DNA of 10,063 nt, from NCBI GenBank assembly GCA_030610965.1, contig JAUWQU010000061.1:1-10063 (forward strand). The letters run 5' to 3'. Every line of letters begins with the position of its first letter. Positions within the stretch are counted from its first letter, which is position 1. The notes beneath the pieces were generated by a model that was not told the DNA's origin, ran no database searches, and saw nothing but the letters and a program-made list of their open reading frames with translations. The translations under genes were made by a program, and so were the position numbers. The DNA comes from Phycisphaerae bacterium (lineage in GTDB: Bacteria; Planctomycetota; Phycisphaerae; SM23-33). Below are positions 1 to 6,555 of the stretch, in pieces.

Positions 1-179
1 CCACCGCCCTTTCCGGCGGGGCCGGAGAACTTCGTGGCGGGTCGCTGGAAAAGTCCAACGTCAACACGGCCGTGGAGTTCGTCAACCTCATGCAGGCCCA
101 GAATGGCTTCCAGGCCAACGCCCGCACGATCAAGACCGCCAACGACATGCTCAGAGAACTGACGAACCTGATCAGATAG
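1..179 (+). CDS. flgE: Flagellar hook protein FlgE, C-terminal end (partial, 5' end outside window)
   Basis: This is the 3' end of a gene that begins before the window. It is read in the frame starting at base 3 and ends at TAG 177-179, giving the last 58 residues. They contain the conserved C-terminal rod/hook helix: LEKSNVNTAVEFVNLMQAQ followed by GFQANARTIKTANDML and ending ELTNLIR. This pattern (SNVN, EFVNLMQAQ, FQANARTI, ML.EL.NLIR) is typical of FlgE, the hook subunit. FlgE is exported by the flagellar type III apparatus and polymerises into the curved universal joint outside the cell. FlgG and FlgF share the helix, but the NLIR ending and the ARTI stretch favour FlgE. The next gene starts only 7 nt downstream, so flgE probably lies in the same transcript. 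The N-terminal part and hook length cannot be judged here. Confidence 0.9.
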   Translation, partial: TALSGGAGELRGGSLEKSNVNTAVEFVNLMQAQNGFQANARTIKTANDMLRELTNLIR

Positions 180-186
180 GGATCAT

Positions 187-1344
187 ATGTTGAGACTGCT
201 GATCCACCTTAGCGACCTGACGGGCCTTCCTCTGGCGATCACGCCGGCGGAGCGGTGGAGTTCCGCCCGTCCGACCGATTTCGGCTCCGGCAGCTTCAGC
301 AGCATGTATATCATCATGCCATCCCTTCTAGTCGCCGTCGCCGTGATTATACTGGCACTGCTCGTCCGACGCTGGCTCGTCGGCCGCCACGCGCGCCAGC
401 TCGAGTTCCGCGAGCAAACCGAGCGGGCCGGGCTCGGCAAGGAAGAGACGAACCTTCTGATCTACGCGGCGAAACTGGGCGAACTGCGAACGCCCGTGAA
501 CATCATCGTAACCGAGGCCGTCTTCCAAAAGTGCATGCACCTGCTGATGCGCTGCCAGCGCGTGGCGCAGATGTCGCCGGCTGACAAGAAGAAGATCCTT
601 TCCGTAATCAACTCCGCACAGATCAAGCTCGGCTTCGACGAAAGCGCCACGTCAGACATCCGGCAGATCCCCGATGGCGCCATCATCACCTTTACCGGCG
701 AAGGGCTGGGCGAGCCGATGCAGGCCTCGATCGTCTCGGCCCAGGGATGGGAGATAAAGGCCCAGGCCAACGGACAGGCCCCGAACCCGGTCTCCGGCAT
801 ACAATTGCGCGGGCGATACTTCAGGTCCGGCGCGGTGTGGGAATTCGAGACTGAACTGATCTACGCCGAGGAAAGGGACCTGACGCTCGCCCACGCACAG
901 AACATCCGGTTCATCAATCGACGGCGATTCCGCCGAGTTAGTGTCGATCGCCCGGCCAGCCTGGCGCCATTCCCATTCCTGAGGGCAAAGCCGCAGGAGC
1001 CGCCGGTGTTCTACCCCGCCCGGCTGATGGAACTGGGAGCAACCGGCCTCCTGCTGGAAGCCGAGGACGTGCCCTCCATCCCGGATAACAGCCGCCTGCT
1101 GATGTTGCTCGAGCCCCGGCCGGGAAGAAGCATCAACGCGGTCGGGATCGTCCAGCGAACCGAAACGATCACGTCACGCAAATCGCAAATGGTCATCGAG
1201 CTGATGGACCTGTCGGAGGCAGAGGTGTCGGAACTGGTGGCCGAAACAAACCTGATCGCCCAGCAAGACACGACGGCCACGACGGCCACGACGGCCACGC
1301 CGGCCACCGCTGAGCCGGCCGCCTATCCGGTGTGGAGAACCTAG
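187..1344 (+). CDS. Membrane-anchored YcgR-like PilZ-domain protein (putative c-di-GMP-responsive flagellar regulator)
   Basis: A 385-residue protein with one predicted membrane helix (about residues 41-61) followed by Arg61-Arg62, which suggests a cytoplasmic C-terminal body. Residues about 70-150 look helical. Residues about 159-243 resemble the beta-barrel that precedes PilZ in YcgR-type proteins. The PilZ domain follows at about 245-345. Its first c-di-GMP motif, RxxxR, is clear at Arg245-Arg249 and Arg246-Arg250 (RRRFRR). The second motif, normally D/NxSxxG, reads E282-L-G284-A-T-G287, so two of three key positions differ. The C-terminal tail (about 362-373) is a low-complexity TTA repeat. 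Family knowledge: YcgR-type proteins bind c-di-GMP and slow or bias the flagellar motor. Lying 7 nt after flgE and 3 nt before flgF, it probably acts on the motor or export gate from the inner membrane. ATG 187 has AGGGA 4 nt upstream. ATG 304, just before the membrane helix, is an alternative start that would remove 39 residues. The PilZ assignment is fairly firm; c-di-GMP binding is uncertain. Confidence 0.82.
   Translation: MLRLLIHLSDLTGLPLAITPAERWSSARPTDFGSGSFSSMYIIMPSLLVAVAVIILALLVRRWLVGRHARQLEFREQTERAGLGKEETNLLIYAAKLGELRTPVNIIVTEAVFQKCMHLLMRCQRVAQMSPADKKKILSVINSAQIKLGFDESATSDIRQIPDGAIITFTGEGLGEPMQASIVSAQGWEIKAQANGQAPNPVSGIQLRGRYFRSGAVWEFETELIYAEERDLTLAHAQNIRFINRRRFRRVSVDRPASLAPFPFLRAKPQEPPVFYPARLMELGATGLLLEAEDVPSIPDNSRLLMLLEPRPGRSINAVGIVQRTETITSRKSQMVIELMDLSEAEVSELVAETNLIAQQDTTATTATTATPATAEPAAYPVWRT
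1270..1305 (+). repeat. 9-bp tandem repeat, four copies, in the 3' end of the PilZ gene
   Basis: Three exact copies of ACGACGGCC (1270-1296) are followed by a fourth with one change, ACGCCGGCC (1297-1305). The unit is three codons long and in frame, so copy-number change would add or remove Thr-Thr-Ala without shifting the frame. It encodes residues 362-373 of the PilZ protein, outside the folded domain. Confidence 0.9.
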
Positions 1345-1347
1345 AGG

Positions 1348-2067
1348 ATGGCAGACATCAACCCAACCGCCAGTTCGCTGCAGGCACTGATGCAGCAATA
1401 CGAGACCATCACCACCAACCTGGCCAATGCGAGCACCGTCGGCTACAAGCGACGCGCCGGAACGTTCTCCGACGCCCTGGACGAGCAGATGGCAGGGCAG
1501 GACGCCTCCGGCGGCATCCAGCAGCTAACCGGCGTCGACCTGACGCAGGGATCGCTGACTTCCACGGGCTCCGCGCTGGACCTGGCGCTGGACGGGAAAG
1601 GATTCTTCGTGGTCGAGACCCCCGACGGCGAGTTGTACACCCGCTGCGGGTCGGTGCGGGTCAATCCGAACGGCAGGCTCGTGGACTCGGCCGGCAATAC
1701 CGTTGCCGGTGAGGGCGGCGCCATCGTCATGCCGCCATCGTCGACCAGCGAGGACCTGTCGGTCAGCCCGGACGGCAGCGTCTCGGCGCGCGGGCGGGTG
1801 CTGGGGCGTCTGCGGGTGGTGGACTTCGAGGACCCGACCGCCCTTGAGGCCGTGTCAGGGACGATGTTCCGCGCGCCCGAAGGCATCGAGGCCAGCCCGG
1901 CCGAGAAGATCAACGTAAGGCAGGGCTATCGCGAGCAGTCCAACGTCAACGTGGTTCAGGAGATGGTAGACCTGATTACCGTCAGCCGCATGTACGAGAT
2001 GAACTACGCGAGCATGAAGAAGTCCGGCGAGACCACCGATCAGCTCCTGCGAGTCGCCTTGGCTTAG
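1348..2067 (+). CDS. flgF: Flagellar basal-body rod protein FlgF
   Basis: A 239-residue proximal-rod subunit, exported by the flagellar type III apparatus without a cleaved signal and assembled in the periplasm. The N-terminal rod motif is visible at about residues 10-35 (TTNLANASTVGYKR). The FlgE/F/G-like central region (about 68-95) contains LTQGSLTSTGSALDLALDG and GKGFFVVE. The C-terminal helix (about 193-239) contains GYREQSNVNVVQEMVDLI and MYEMNYASM. It is shorter than the paralogous FlgG next door and lacks FlgG's extra segment after the N-terminal helix. Together with its place before flgG, this points to FlgF. The start ATG lies 3 nt after the PilZ stop, with GGAG at 1334-1337. Its N-terminus begins MADINPTASS rather than the more usual hydrophobic start, a minor variation. 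The rod/hook family is certain; FlgF over another rod paralog is likely. Confidence 0.9.
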   Translation: MADINPTASSLQALMQQYETITTNLANASTVGYKRRAGTFSDALDEQMAGQDASGGIQQLTGVDLTQGSLTSTGSALDLALDGKGFFVVETPDGELYTRCGSVRVNPNGRLVDSAGNTVAGEGGAIVMPPSSTSEDLSVSPDGSVSARGRVLGRLRVVDFEDPTALEAVSGTMFRAPEGIEASPAEKINVRQGYREQSNVNVVQEMVDLITVSRMYEMNYASMKKSGETTDQLLRVALA

Positions 2068-2084
2068 AGTGGAAAGGATTCCTT

Positions 2085-2873
2085 ATGTTACGAGCATTTT
2101 CAACGGCTGCGACGGGCATGACCGCCCAGCAGATGATCGTTGACACGATCGCCAACAACCTGGCCAACATGAACACGGTCGGTTTCAAGAAGAGCCAGGT
2201 CGACTTTCAGGACCTGATGTACGTGAAGCTCCTGGAGGCCGGGCGGCAGAGCGACCAGGGCACGATGGCCCCCAACGGTTTCGAGATAGGCTGCGGCGTT
2301 CGTCCCGCCTCGACAATGAAGATTTTCACCCAGGGCGAGATGGAGAACACCGGCCGATCGCTGGATCTGGCGATCGAGGGATCGGGCTTCTTCCAGGTCA
2401 GCATGCCCGGCGGGCAGACTCGCTACAGCCGTGACGGCTCGCTGCGGGCGGACGCCGACGGCAACCTGGTAACCTCGTCGGGCTACCTGATCGACCCGGC
2501 CATCAGCGTTCCCCGCGACGCCCGGTCGATAAGCGTGGGCACGGACGGGACTATCTCGGCATTCGTTGGCGACAGTTCCACCCCCACCGTGGTCGGGCAG
2601 ATTATGCTGGTGCGGTTCCAAAACCCATCGGGGCTGACAAGCGAGGGTGGAAACCTGCTGAGCGAGACCCCCGCCAGCGGCAGCCCGATCACCGGCATAC
2701 CGGGCCAGAGCGGCATGGGCTCGATACAGACGGGCTTTCTTGAGAGGTCCAACGTCCAGATGGTCACGGAACTGGTGAGCCTTATCACCGCCCAGCGAGC
2801 CTATGAGATCAACTCCCGCGCCATCAAGGCGGGCGACGACATGCTGACCACCGCGACGAGACTGGTTCAGTGA
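2085..2873 (+). CDS. flgG: Flagellar distal rod protein FlgG
   Basis: A 262-residue protein, the usual length for FlgG, which forms the distal rod crossing the peptidoglycan and outer membrane inside the P and L rings. It starts MLRAFSTAATGM and has the rod signature NNLANMNTVGFKKSQVDF at about residues 24-41. Next comes the FlgG-specific stretch at about 45-70 (DLMYVKLL to NGFEIGCGV), which distinguishes the straight rod from the curved hook. The middle reads FTQGEMENTGRSLDLAIEG and GFFQV (about 81-104). The C-terminal helix (about 217-262) contains FLERSNVQMVTELVSLI and AQRAYEINSRAI. A strong ribosome-binding sequence, GGAAAGGA (2071-2078), sits 6 nt before ATG. The gap from flgF is 17 nt. 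Codons 2-6 (TTA, CGA, GCA, TTT, TCA) are A/T-ending, unlike the GC-rich body of the gene. Confidence 0.96.
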   Translation: MLRAFSTAATGMTAQQMIVDTIANNLANMNTVGFKKSQVDFQDLMYVKLLEAGRQSDQGTMAPNGFEIGCGVRPASTMKIFTQGEMENTGRSLDLAIEGSGFFQVSMPGGQTRYSRDGSLRADADGNLVTSSGYLIDPAISVPRDARSISVGTDGTISAFVGDSSTPTVVGQIMLVRFQNPSGLTSEGGNLLSETPASGSPITGIPGQSGMGSIQTGFLERSNVQMVTELVSLITAQRAYEINSRAIKAGDDMLTTATRLVQ

Positions 2874-2883
2874 GGACTTTCCG

Positions 2884-3885
2884 ATGGCAGTCGAGACAAT
2901 TCTCGCCACTTGGATGATACTGGCCGCGACCGGCGGCGCCGGCGCGGCCCAGCCCGCGGCCGCGCCCGCCAACACCGCGGAATTGCGCATCTACATGCCA
3001 CGCCGCCAGGAAGTGTCGGGCTCGACGCTCGTGCTCGGCGCGGTGTGCATCATGCGAGGCTCGGACGCCCAGCGCGTCCGCCAGGCCGAGCAGGTGCGGC
3101 TGGGGCGGGCTCCGTTCTCCCGCGAGGAGATGAAGATCGACCGCAGCCTGATCCTCGGCCGGCTCGCGGCCAACGGGTTCTCGCGGAGCAATATCCGCTT
3201 CAGCGGCGCCCAGGCGGTCGTGGTGACGCCCAACGAGCAGGAGATCGACGCCAGCAGGCTCGTCGCAGCCGCGTCGGCGCTGCTTGCCGGCAAAAAGCCC
3301 TGTGCCGACGACGTCCGGTGGCGCCTGGCCAGGCAGGTCGAGGGCACGAGTATTCCATCCGGCGGAAAGGTGAAGATCTCGGCCGCGCTGGTCGAATGCA
3401 CCGCCAACGGCCGGGCTACAGTGCGAGTGAACGTGACTCGCAACGGCCAGGCCGAAGCGAACTGCGAGCTTGCCTTCGAGAAATCCTACACGTGGCGTCA
3501 GGCGGTCGCTCGCAAGGCCATTGCTGCCGGCGATACGATTACCGAATCCAACGTGGCCATTGAGACAATCAGCCGCCCGCGCCCGCAAGAAGGGTGGGCG
3601 AGCCCGTACGGCATGCTGGCGGCCGGCAGCACCTCGGCCGGTGCGGTGCTTGCAGAAGGCCTGCTTGTGTCGCCCAAGCCCAGCCTGGCATTCGAGCGTA
3701 ACGCCATTGTCCGCATTCGCGTGGACCTGGACGGCTTTTCGCTGCTGGCCAAGGGCGTGGCCCTTCAGGCGGGGCGAGTCGGCCAGACTATACGCGTACA
3801 GAACATTGACAGTAAGCGGGTCCTCACCGCTCGCGTTCGCGCGGACGGCACGGTGGTGCCGCTGCTGGAGGAGAGCCGAAAATGA
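2884..3885 (+). CDS. flgA: Flagellar P-ring assembly chaperone FlgA
   Basis: A 333-residue secreted protein. FlgA acts in the periplasm and helps FlgI subunits polymerise into the P ring around the rod. The N-terminus is hydrophobic (about residues 6-22) with likely signal-peptidase I cleavage near AGA or GAA, followed by an Ala/Pro-rich linker. The n-region has no Lys or Arg, which is atypical. Residues about 35-117 match the FlgA N-terminal region (STLVLGAV; GAQAVVVTP). A SAF-like domain lies at about 207-270 (AVARKAIAAGDTITESNV), and the C-terminal barrel at about 275-330 contains the diagnostic GVALQAGRVGQTIRVQN (291-307). ATG 2884 has GAGGA (2872-2876) 7 nt upstream, overlapping the flgG stop. 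The 3' end overlaps flgH by 4 nt. Neighbours flgH and flgI support the call. Confidence 0.93.
   Translation: MAVETILATWMILAATGGAGAAQPAAAPANTAELRIYMPRRQEVSGSTLVLGAVCIMRGSDAQRVRQAEQVRLGRAPFSREEMKIDRSLILGRLAANGFSRSNIRFSGAQAVVVTPNEQEIDASRLVAAASALLAGKKPCADDVRWRLARQVEGTSIPSGGKVKISAALVECTANGRATVRVNVTRNGQAEANCELAFEKSYTWRQAVARKAIAAGDTITESNVAIETISRPRPQEGWASPYGMLAAGSTSAGAVLAEGLLVSPKPSLAFERNAIVRIRVDLDGFSLLAKGVALQAGRVGQTIRVQNIDSKRVLTARVRADGTVVPLLEESRK
3867..3873 (+). promoter_or_regulatory. Strong ribosome-binding site for flgH inside the end of flgA
   Basis: GGAGGAG, 8 nt before the flgH ATG at 3882. It lies within the last codons of flgA and is the closest match to the Shine-Dalgarno consensus among the gene starts in this window. 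It supports the flgH start despite the 4-nt overlap. Confidence 0.75.
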
Positions 3886-4517
3886 CATTACTTGCACGAG
3901 CCGCTCTTTGCGCGATCCTGCTCGGCGCGGGCGCAATCGCCCGGGCCGGATCCATCTGGGACAAGGCCGCCACCAAAGTTCAGGCAATCCACGCCGATGA
4001 CACCGCCAGGCGCCGGGGAGACTCTATCACCGTCGTCATCGTCGAGCGATCCACCATCGCCAACGACACCAGCCGCAAGCTCGAGAAGAAGGATGAGCGC
4101 ACCGCCGGCATGAGCGGCACGTTCGATCCGGCAGACCTGTTCGGAAAGGCACTGGGCAAGAACGTCTTCACGTTCCCGGCGCTGGACTACACGTCGGACG
4201 GGGAAACCAAGTTCGACGGCAAGAGCAACTACGAAAGCGACAACAGCCTGACCGACCAGGTGACCGTCACCGTTCAGGACGTGCTGCCCAACGGCAACCT
4301 GGTGATCGCGGGCAACCGCGTGCGGGAAGTCGAAGGAGACCGCCAGACGATCAAGGTGAGCGGGATAGTCCGGCCTAGCGACGTCACGTTCGACAACACC
4401 GTTTCCAGCACGAAGGTCGCCAACTTCAGGATCGCCTACAGCGGCAAGGGTTCGGCACGGCAGTACACGCGTCCGGGATGGCTGGCCCGGCTGATGGACC
4501 TTTTCAACCCGTTCTAA
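3882..4517 (+). CDS. flgH: Flagellar L-ring protein FlgH
   Basis: A 211-residue precursor of the outer-membrane L ring, the bushing through which the rod leaves the cell. Conserved FlgH landmarks are GSIWD (23-27), RRRGDSITVVIVE (43-55), FDGKSNYESDNSLTDQVTVTV (111-131), LPNGNLVIAG (135-144), VSGIVRPSDV (159-168), NTVSSTKVANFRIAYSGKG (172-190) and GWLARLMDLFNPF at the end. Most FlgH proteins are lipoproteins. Here the only N-terminal Cys is Cys10, in AALC, too early and with Leu at -1, so it is a poor lipobox. The sequence instead fits signal-peptidase I cleavage after ARA (20-22). The start overlaps the flgA stop (ATGA) and is supported by GGAGGAG. The gap to flgI is 18 nt. The identity is firm; lack of lipidation is inference. 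Confidence 0.95.
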   Translation: MTLLARAALCAILLGAGAIARAGSIWDKAATKVQAIHADDTARRRGDSITVVIVERSTIANDTSRKLEKKDERTAGMSGTFDPADLFGKALGKNVFTFPALDYTSDGETKFDGKSNYESDNSLTDQVTVTVQDVLPNGNLVIAGNRVREVEGDRQTIKVSGIVRPSDVTFDNTVSSTKVANFRIAYSGKGSARQYTRPGWLARLMDLFNPF

Positions 4518-4535
4518 CGAGATGGAAGGCACAAC

Positions 4536-5642
4536 GTGATTGACCGATTACGCGAATGGCGAACGATCGGATTGCTGGCGGCGCTGCTTATCGCGCAGGG
4601 GCCGGCAACGGCAGGGCGCATCAAGGACATCGCCGATATCCAGGGCGTTCGAGGCAACCCGCTGTGGGGCTACGGCCTGGTGGTGGGCCTTAACGGCACG
4701 GGCGACGACAGCGAGGTGTCCCGGCGGGCGATGGCCAATATCCTTCGCCGCAGCGGGCTTGTCCTTAACCCGAAGGACCTGGCCAGCAAGAACATCGCCA
4801 GCGTGATGGTGACCGCGGAACTCCAGCCCTTCGCCCGCAAGGGCAGCCGGATGGACATCACGGTGTCCACCATAGGCAACGCCAGCAGCCTCCAGGGCGG
4901 CACGCTGCTGATGACACCCCTTGCAGGCGCCGACGGCGAGGTCTACGCCGTCGGCCAGGGGGCCTTGTCCGTGGGCGGCTTCAGCGCCGGTGGAAAAAGC
5001 GCGTCAGTCTCCAAAAACCACGTGACCGTCGGACGCCTGCCGAACGGGGCCACCGTCGAACGCGAGGAACTGGCGACCTTCGCCGAGAACGACACCGTCA
5101 CATGGACGTTGCGAAACCCGGACTTCGCCACGGCCGACCGGATGGCTCAGGCGATCAACAAGGCCTTTCCCAAGGCCGCCCGGGCCGTGGACGCCGGCAC
5201 CATCCGCGTCCTTCTGCCGGGCAAGATGGCGCCCCAGGAAATCACGGCCGCAATCCACCGAATCGGCATGCTGGACGTGCAGGTCGATCAGCCGGCCGTG
5301 GTTGTCGTCAACGAGCGGACCGGAACCATCGTTGTCGGGCAGAACGTGACTATCTCCCTGGTGGCCATCTCGCACGGAAGCCTGTCGATCATCAAGCAGG
5401 AGAAGGAATCGGTCTCGCAGCCCGCGCCGCTGTCGCGCCTGGGAACCACCGAGAAGGTCAACCGCACCGAGATCGACGTTCATGAGGAAAGCGGCAGCAT
5501 GCAGGTTGTCAAACGCTCGCTGTCGGTGGCCGAACTGGCGCGGGCGCTGAACGCCCTGGGCCTTACGCCGCGAGACCTGGTGTCGATTTTCGAGGCCCTC
5601 AAGGAAGCCGGAGCGCTCCATGCGTCGCTGAAGGTCATCTAG
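4536..5642 (+). CDS. flgI: Flagellar P-ring protein FlgI
   Basis: A 368-residue secreted protein, close to the family's usual length, forming the periplasmic P ring at the peptidoglycan layer. It has a Sec signal with a charged n-region (DRLREWR), a hydrophobic core (about residues 11-20) and likely cleavage after ATA26. The mature start GRIKDIADIQGVRGN and the following LWGYGLVVGLNGTGDD are diagnostic. Other family landmarks are NIASVMVTAELQPFARKGS (85-103), the small-residue segment ISTIGNASSLQGGTLLMTPL-like at about 109-128, PAVVVVNERTGTIVVGQ (252-268) and the C-terminal LTPRDLVSIFEALKEAGAL. The start is GTG 4536 with GGAAGG (4524-4529) 6 nt upstream. The protein contains no cysteine, whereas enterobacterial FlgI is stabilised by a disulfide. 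Flanking flgA, flgH and flgJ fit the call. Confidence 0.97.
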   Translation: MIDRLREWRTIGLLAALLIAQGPATAGRIKDIADIQGVRGNPLWGYGLVVGLNGTGDDSEVSRRAMANILRRSGLVLNPKDLASKNIASVMVTAELQPFARKGSRMDITVSTIGNASSLQGGTLLMTPLAGADGEVYAVGQGALSVGGFSAGGKSASVSKNHVTVGRLPNGATVEREELATFAENDTVTWTLRNPDFATADRMAQAINKAFPKAARAVDAGTIRVLLPGKMAPQEITAAIHRIGMLDVQVDQPAVVVVNERTGTIVVGQNVTISLVAISHGSLSIIKQEKESVSQPAPLSRLGTTEKVNRTEIDVHEESGSMQVVKRSLSVAELARALNALGLTPRDLVSIFEALKEAGALHASLKVI

Positions 5643-5644
5643 CC

Positions 5645-5648
5645 AAGG
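5645..5648 (+). promoter_or_regulatory. Ribosome-binding site that decides the flgJ start
   Basis: AAGG lies 8 nt before ATG 5657. The upstream in-frame GTG at 5648 overlaps this element and has no suitably spaced site of its own, so ATG 5657 is preferred. Confidence 0.5.
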
Positions 5649-5656
5649 TGTCGAGC

Positions 5657-5989
5657 ATGAACATGCAATCGCTGTCAGACTCGCTTGTGGGACTCTCGGG
5701 GCCGTCTCTGACGAACGCCGGCCGGGTCCGATCGCCGACAGATATAAAGAATGAGCAGGCCGCCAAGGACTTCGAGGCCGTGCTGCTTCACAAGATGCTC
5801 CAGGAGATGGCCAACACCATTCCGGACTCGCCGCTGCTGGACGAAGGCGCGGGTAAGCAGGTGCATGAAATGTTCTGGTACTACCTCGCCCAAGACCTTG
5901 CCGACAAGGGTGGGCTGGGCCTGTGGAAACAGATCGCCGGCCGAACATACGCAGCCGGCGCCGAGCAGGGAAAGAAGGTGAATCCGTGA
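5657..5989 (+). CDS. flgJ: FlgJ-like rod-binding protein (rod cap/scaffold domain only)
   Basis: About 110 residues. The conserved rod-binding domain runs from about residue 34 to 93, with QAAKDFEAVLLHKMLQEM (34-51), GAGKQVHEMFWYYLAQDLAD (64-83) and GGLGLWKQI (85-93). This is the N-terminal half of enterobacterial FlgJ, thought to cap or scaffold the growing rod in the periplasm. The C-terminal peptidoglycan hydrolase domain is absent, as is usual in many non-enterobacterial phyla, so a separate lytic enzyme must open the wall. I chose ATG 5657 because AAGG lies 8 nt upstream. GTG 5648 (113 residues) and ATG 5663 remain possible. The 3' end overlaps the next gene as GTGA, suggesting translational coupling. 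Position after flgI supports the call. Confidence 0.9.
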   Translation: MNMQSLSDSLVGLSGPSLTNAGRVRSPTDIKNEQAAKDFEAVLLHKMLQEMANTIPDSPLLDEGAGKQVHEMFWYYLAQDLADKGGLGLWKQIAGRTYAAGAEQGKKVNP

Positions 5990-6552
5990 CTCGCCCCTTG
6001 CAGCCAAACGCAGACTCGGCCGGCGCCGCCGCCCCGGACACCCCTGCCGTCCTGCCGCCGGAGATGGTTCAGCGTCTGACCGAGAGCCTGGACCGCCAGA
6101 TCGAGCTGCTCGGCGCCCGCTCGGCCGAACTGGACGCCCTGAGCGAGTCCATCTGCGCCAACGACAACGACCGCATGGAGCAGGTGCTCGCGGAGATGGC
6201 CCTGTCTCGTCAGCGACAGGACCAGGCCGACCGGGAGTTCAAGGCCGCCCGAGACGAGTTGGCCGGTCACCTCGGCTGGCAGGTCGGCAAGACAAGGCTC
6301 GAGCGTTTGCTCGGCCTGGTCGGCGAGCCGGACCGGCGCGTCCTTGCCCAGCGGCGGCGGCAGGTGGCCGAGATGGCGGAGACACTGCGCCGCAAGCACC
6401 GCCAGACCGGGATTCTGCTGGCCGAGTGCGCAAGGATCAACCGCCTGCTGATCGATTGCCTTCTCGGACCCGACCAGCGGGTGACAGTGTACGGCGCCAC
6501 GGGCGCCCAACATTGGCGCGGATGCGGCAGCCTGATGGACACGGAGCGATAA
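5986..6552 (+). CDS. flgN: FlgN-family export chaperone for FlgK and FlgL
   Basis: A 188-residue, mostly helical, charged cytoplasmic protein. FlgN chaperones bind the C-terminal helices of FlgK and FlgL and deliver them to the flagellar export gate. Residues 1-25 are Ala/Pro-rich. Helical, Glu/Arg-rich segments run from about 26 to 162. The C-terminal FlgN-like pattern INRLLIDCLLG (151-161) then RVTVYGATG (165-173) matches the usual N-x-x-L-L helix followed by a short YG..G ending. The family is poorly conserved, so the call rests on fold pattern, size and position directly before flgK and flgL. I chose GTG 5986: it overlaps the flgJ stop (GTGA) and has AAGG (5975-5978) 7 nt upstream. An in-frame ATG at 5923 would add 21 Arg-rich residues deep inside flgJ and is unlikely. 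Confidence 0.82.
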   Translation: MTRPLQPNADSAGAAAPDTPAVLPPEMVQRLTESLDRQIELLGARSAELDALSESICANDNDRMEQVLAEMALSRQRQDQADREFKAARDELAGHLGWQVGKTRLERLLGLVGEPDRRVLAQRRRQVAEMAETLRRKHRQTGILLAECARINRLLIDCLLGPDQRVTVYGATGAQHWRGCGSLMDTER

Positions 6553-6555
6553 TCG

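Noticed and set aside
180..186. Internal promoter or attenuator between operon genes
   Set aside because: All gaps are 25 nt or shorter and hold mainly ribosome-binding sequences; I found no -35/-10 or -24/-12 pattern that stands out.
2929..2975. GC-rich palindromic stretch at the start of flgA (CGGCGCCG)
   Set aside because: It is explained by Ala/Gly/Pro codons of the signal peptide and linker; no separate regulatory role is supported.
2824..3987. Minus-strand open frame (387 codons) antisense to flgA
   Set aside because: It is entirely opposite well-supported flgG, flgA and flgH; composition is Arg/Ala/His-rich low-information sequence with no family motif.
5923..5985. Upstream in-frame ATG extension of flgN
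   Set aside because: It would overlap flgJ by 67 nt and add an Arg-rich tail with no family match; GTG 5986 has a good ribosome-binding site and a GTGA overlap with flgJ.
5004..6041. Minus-strand open frame (345 codons) antisense to flgI and flgJ
   Set aside because: Same reason: full overlap with clear flgI and flgJ and no domain of its own.
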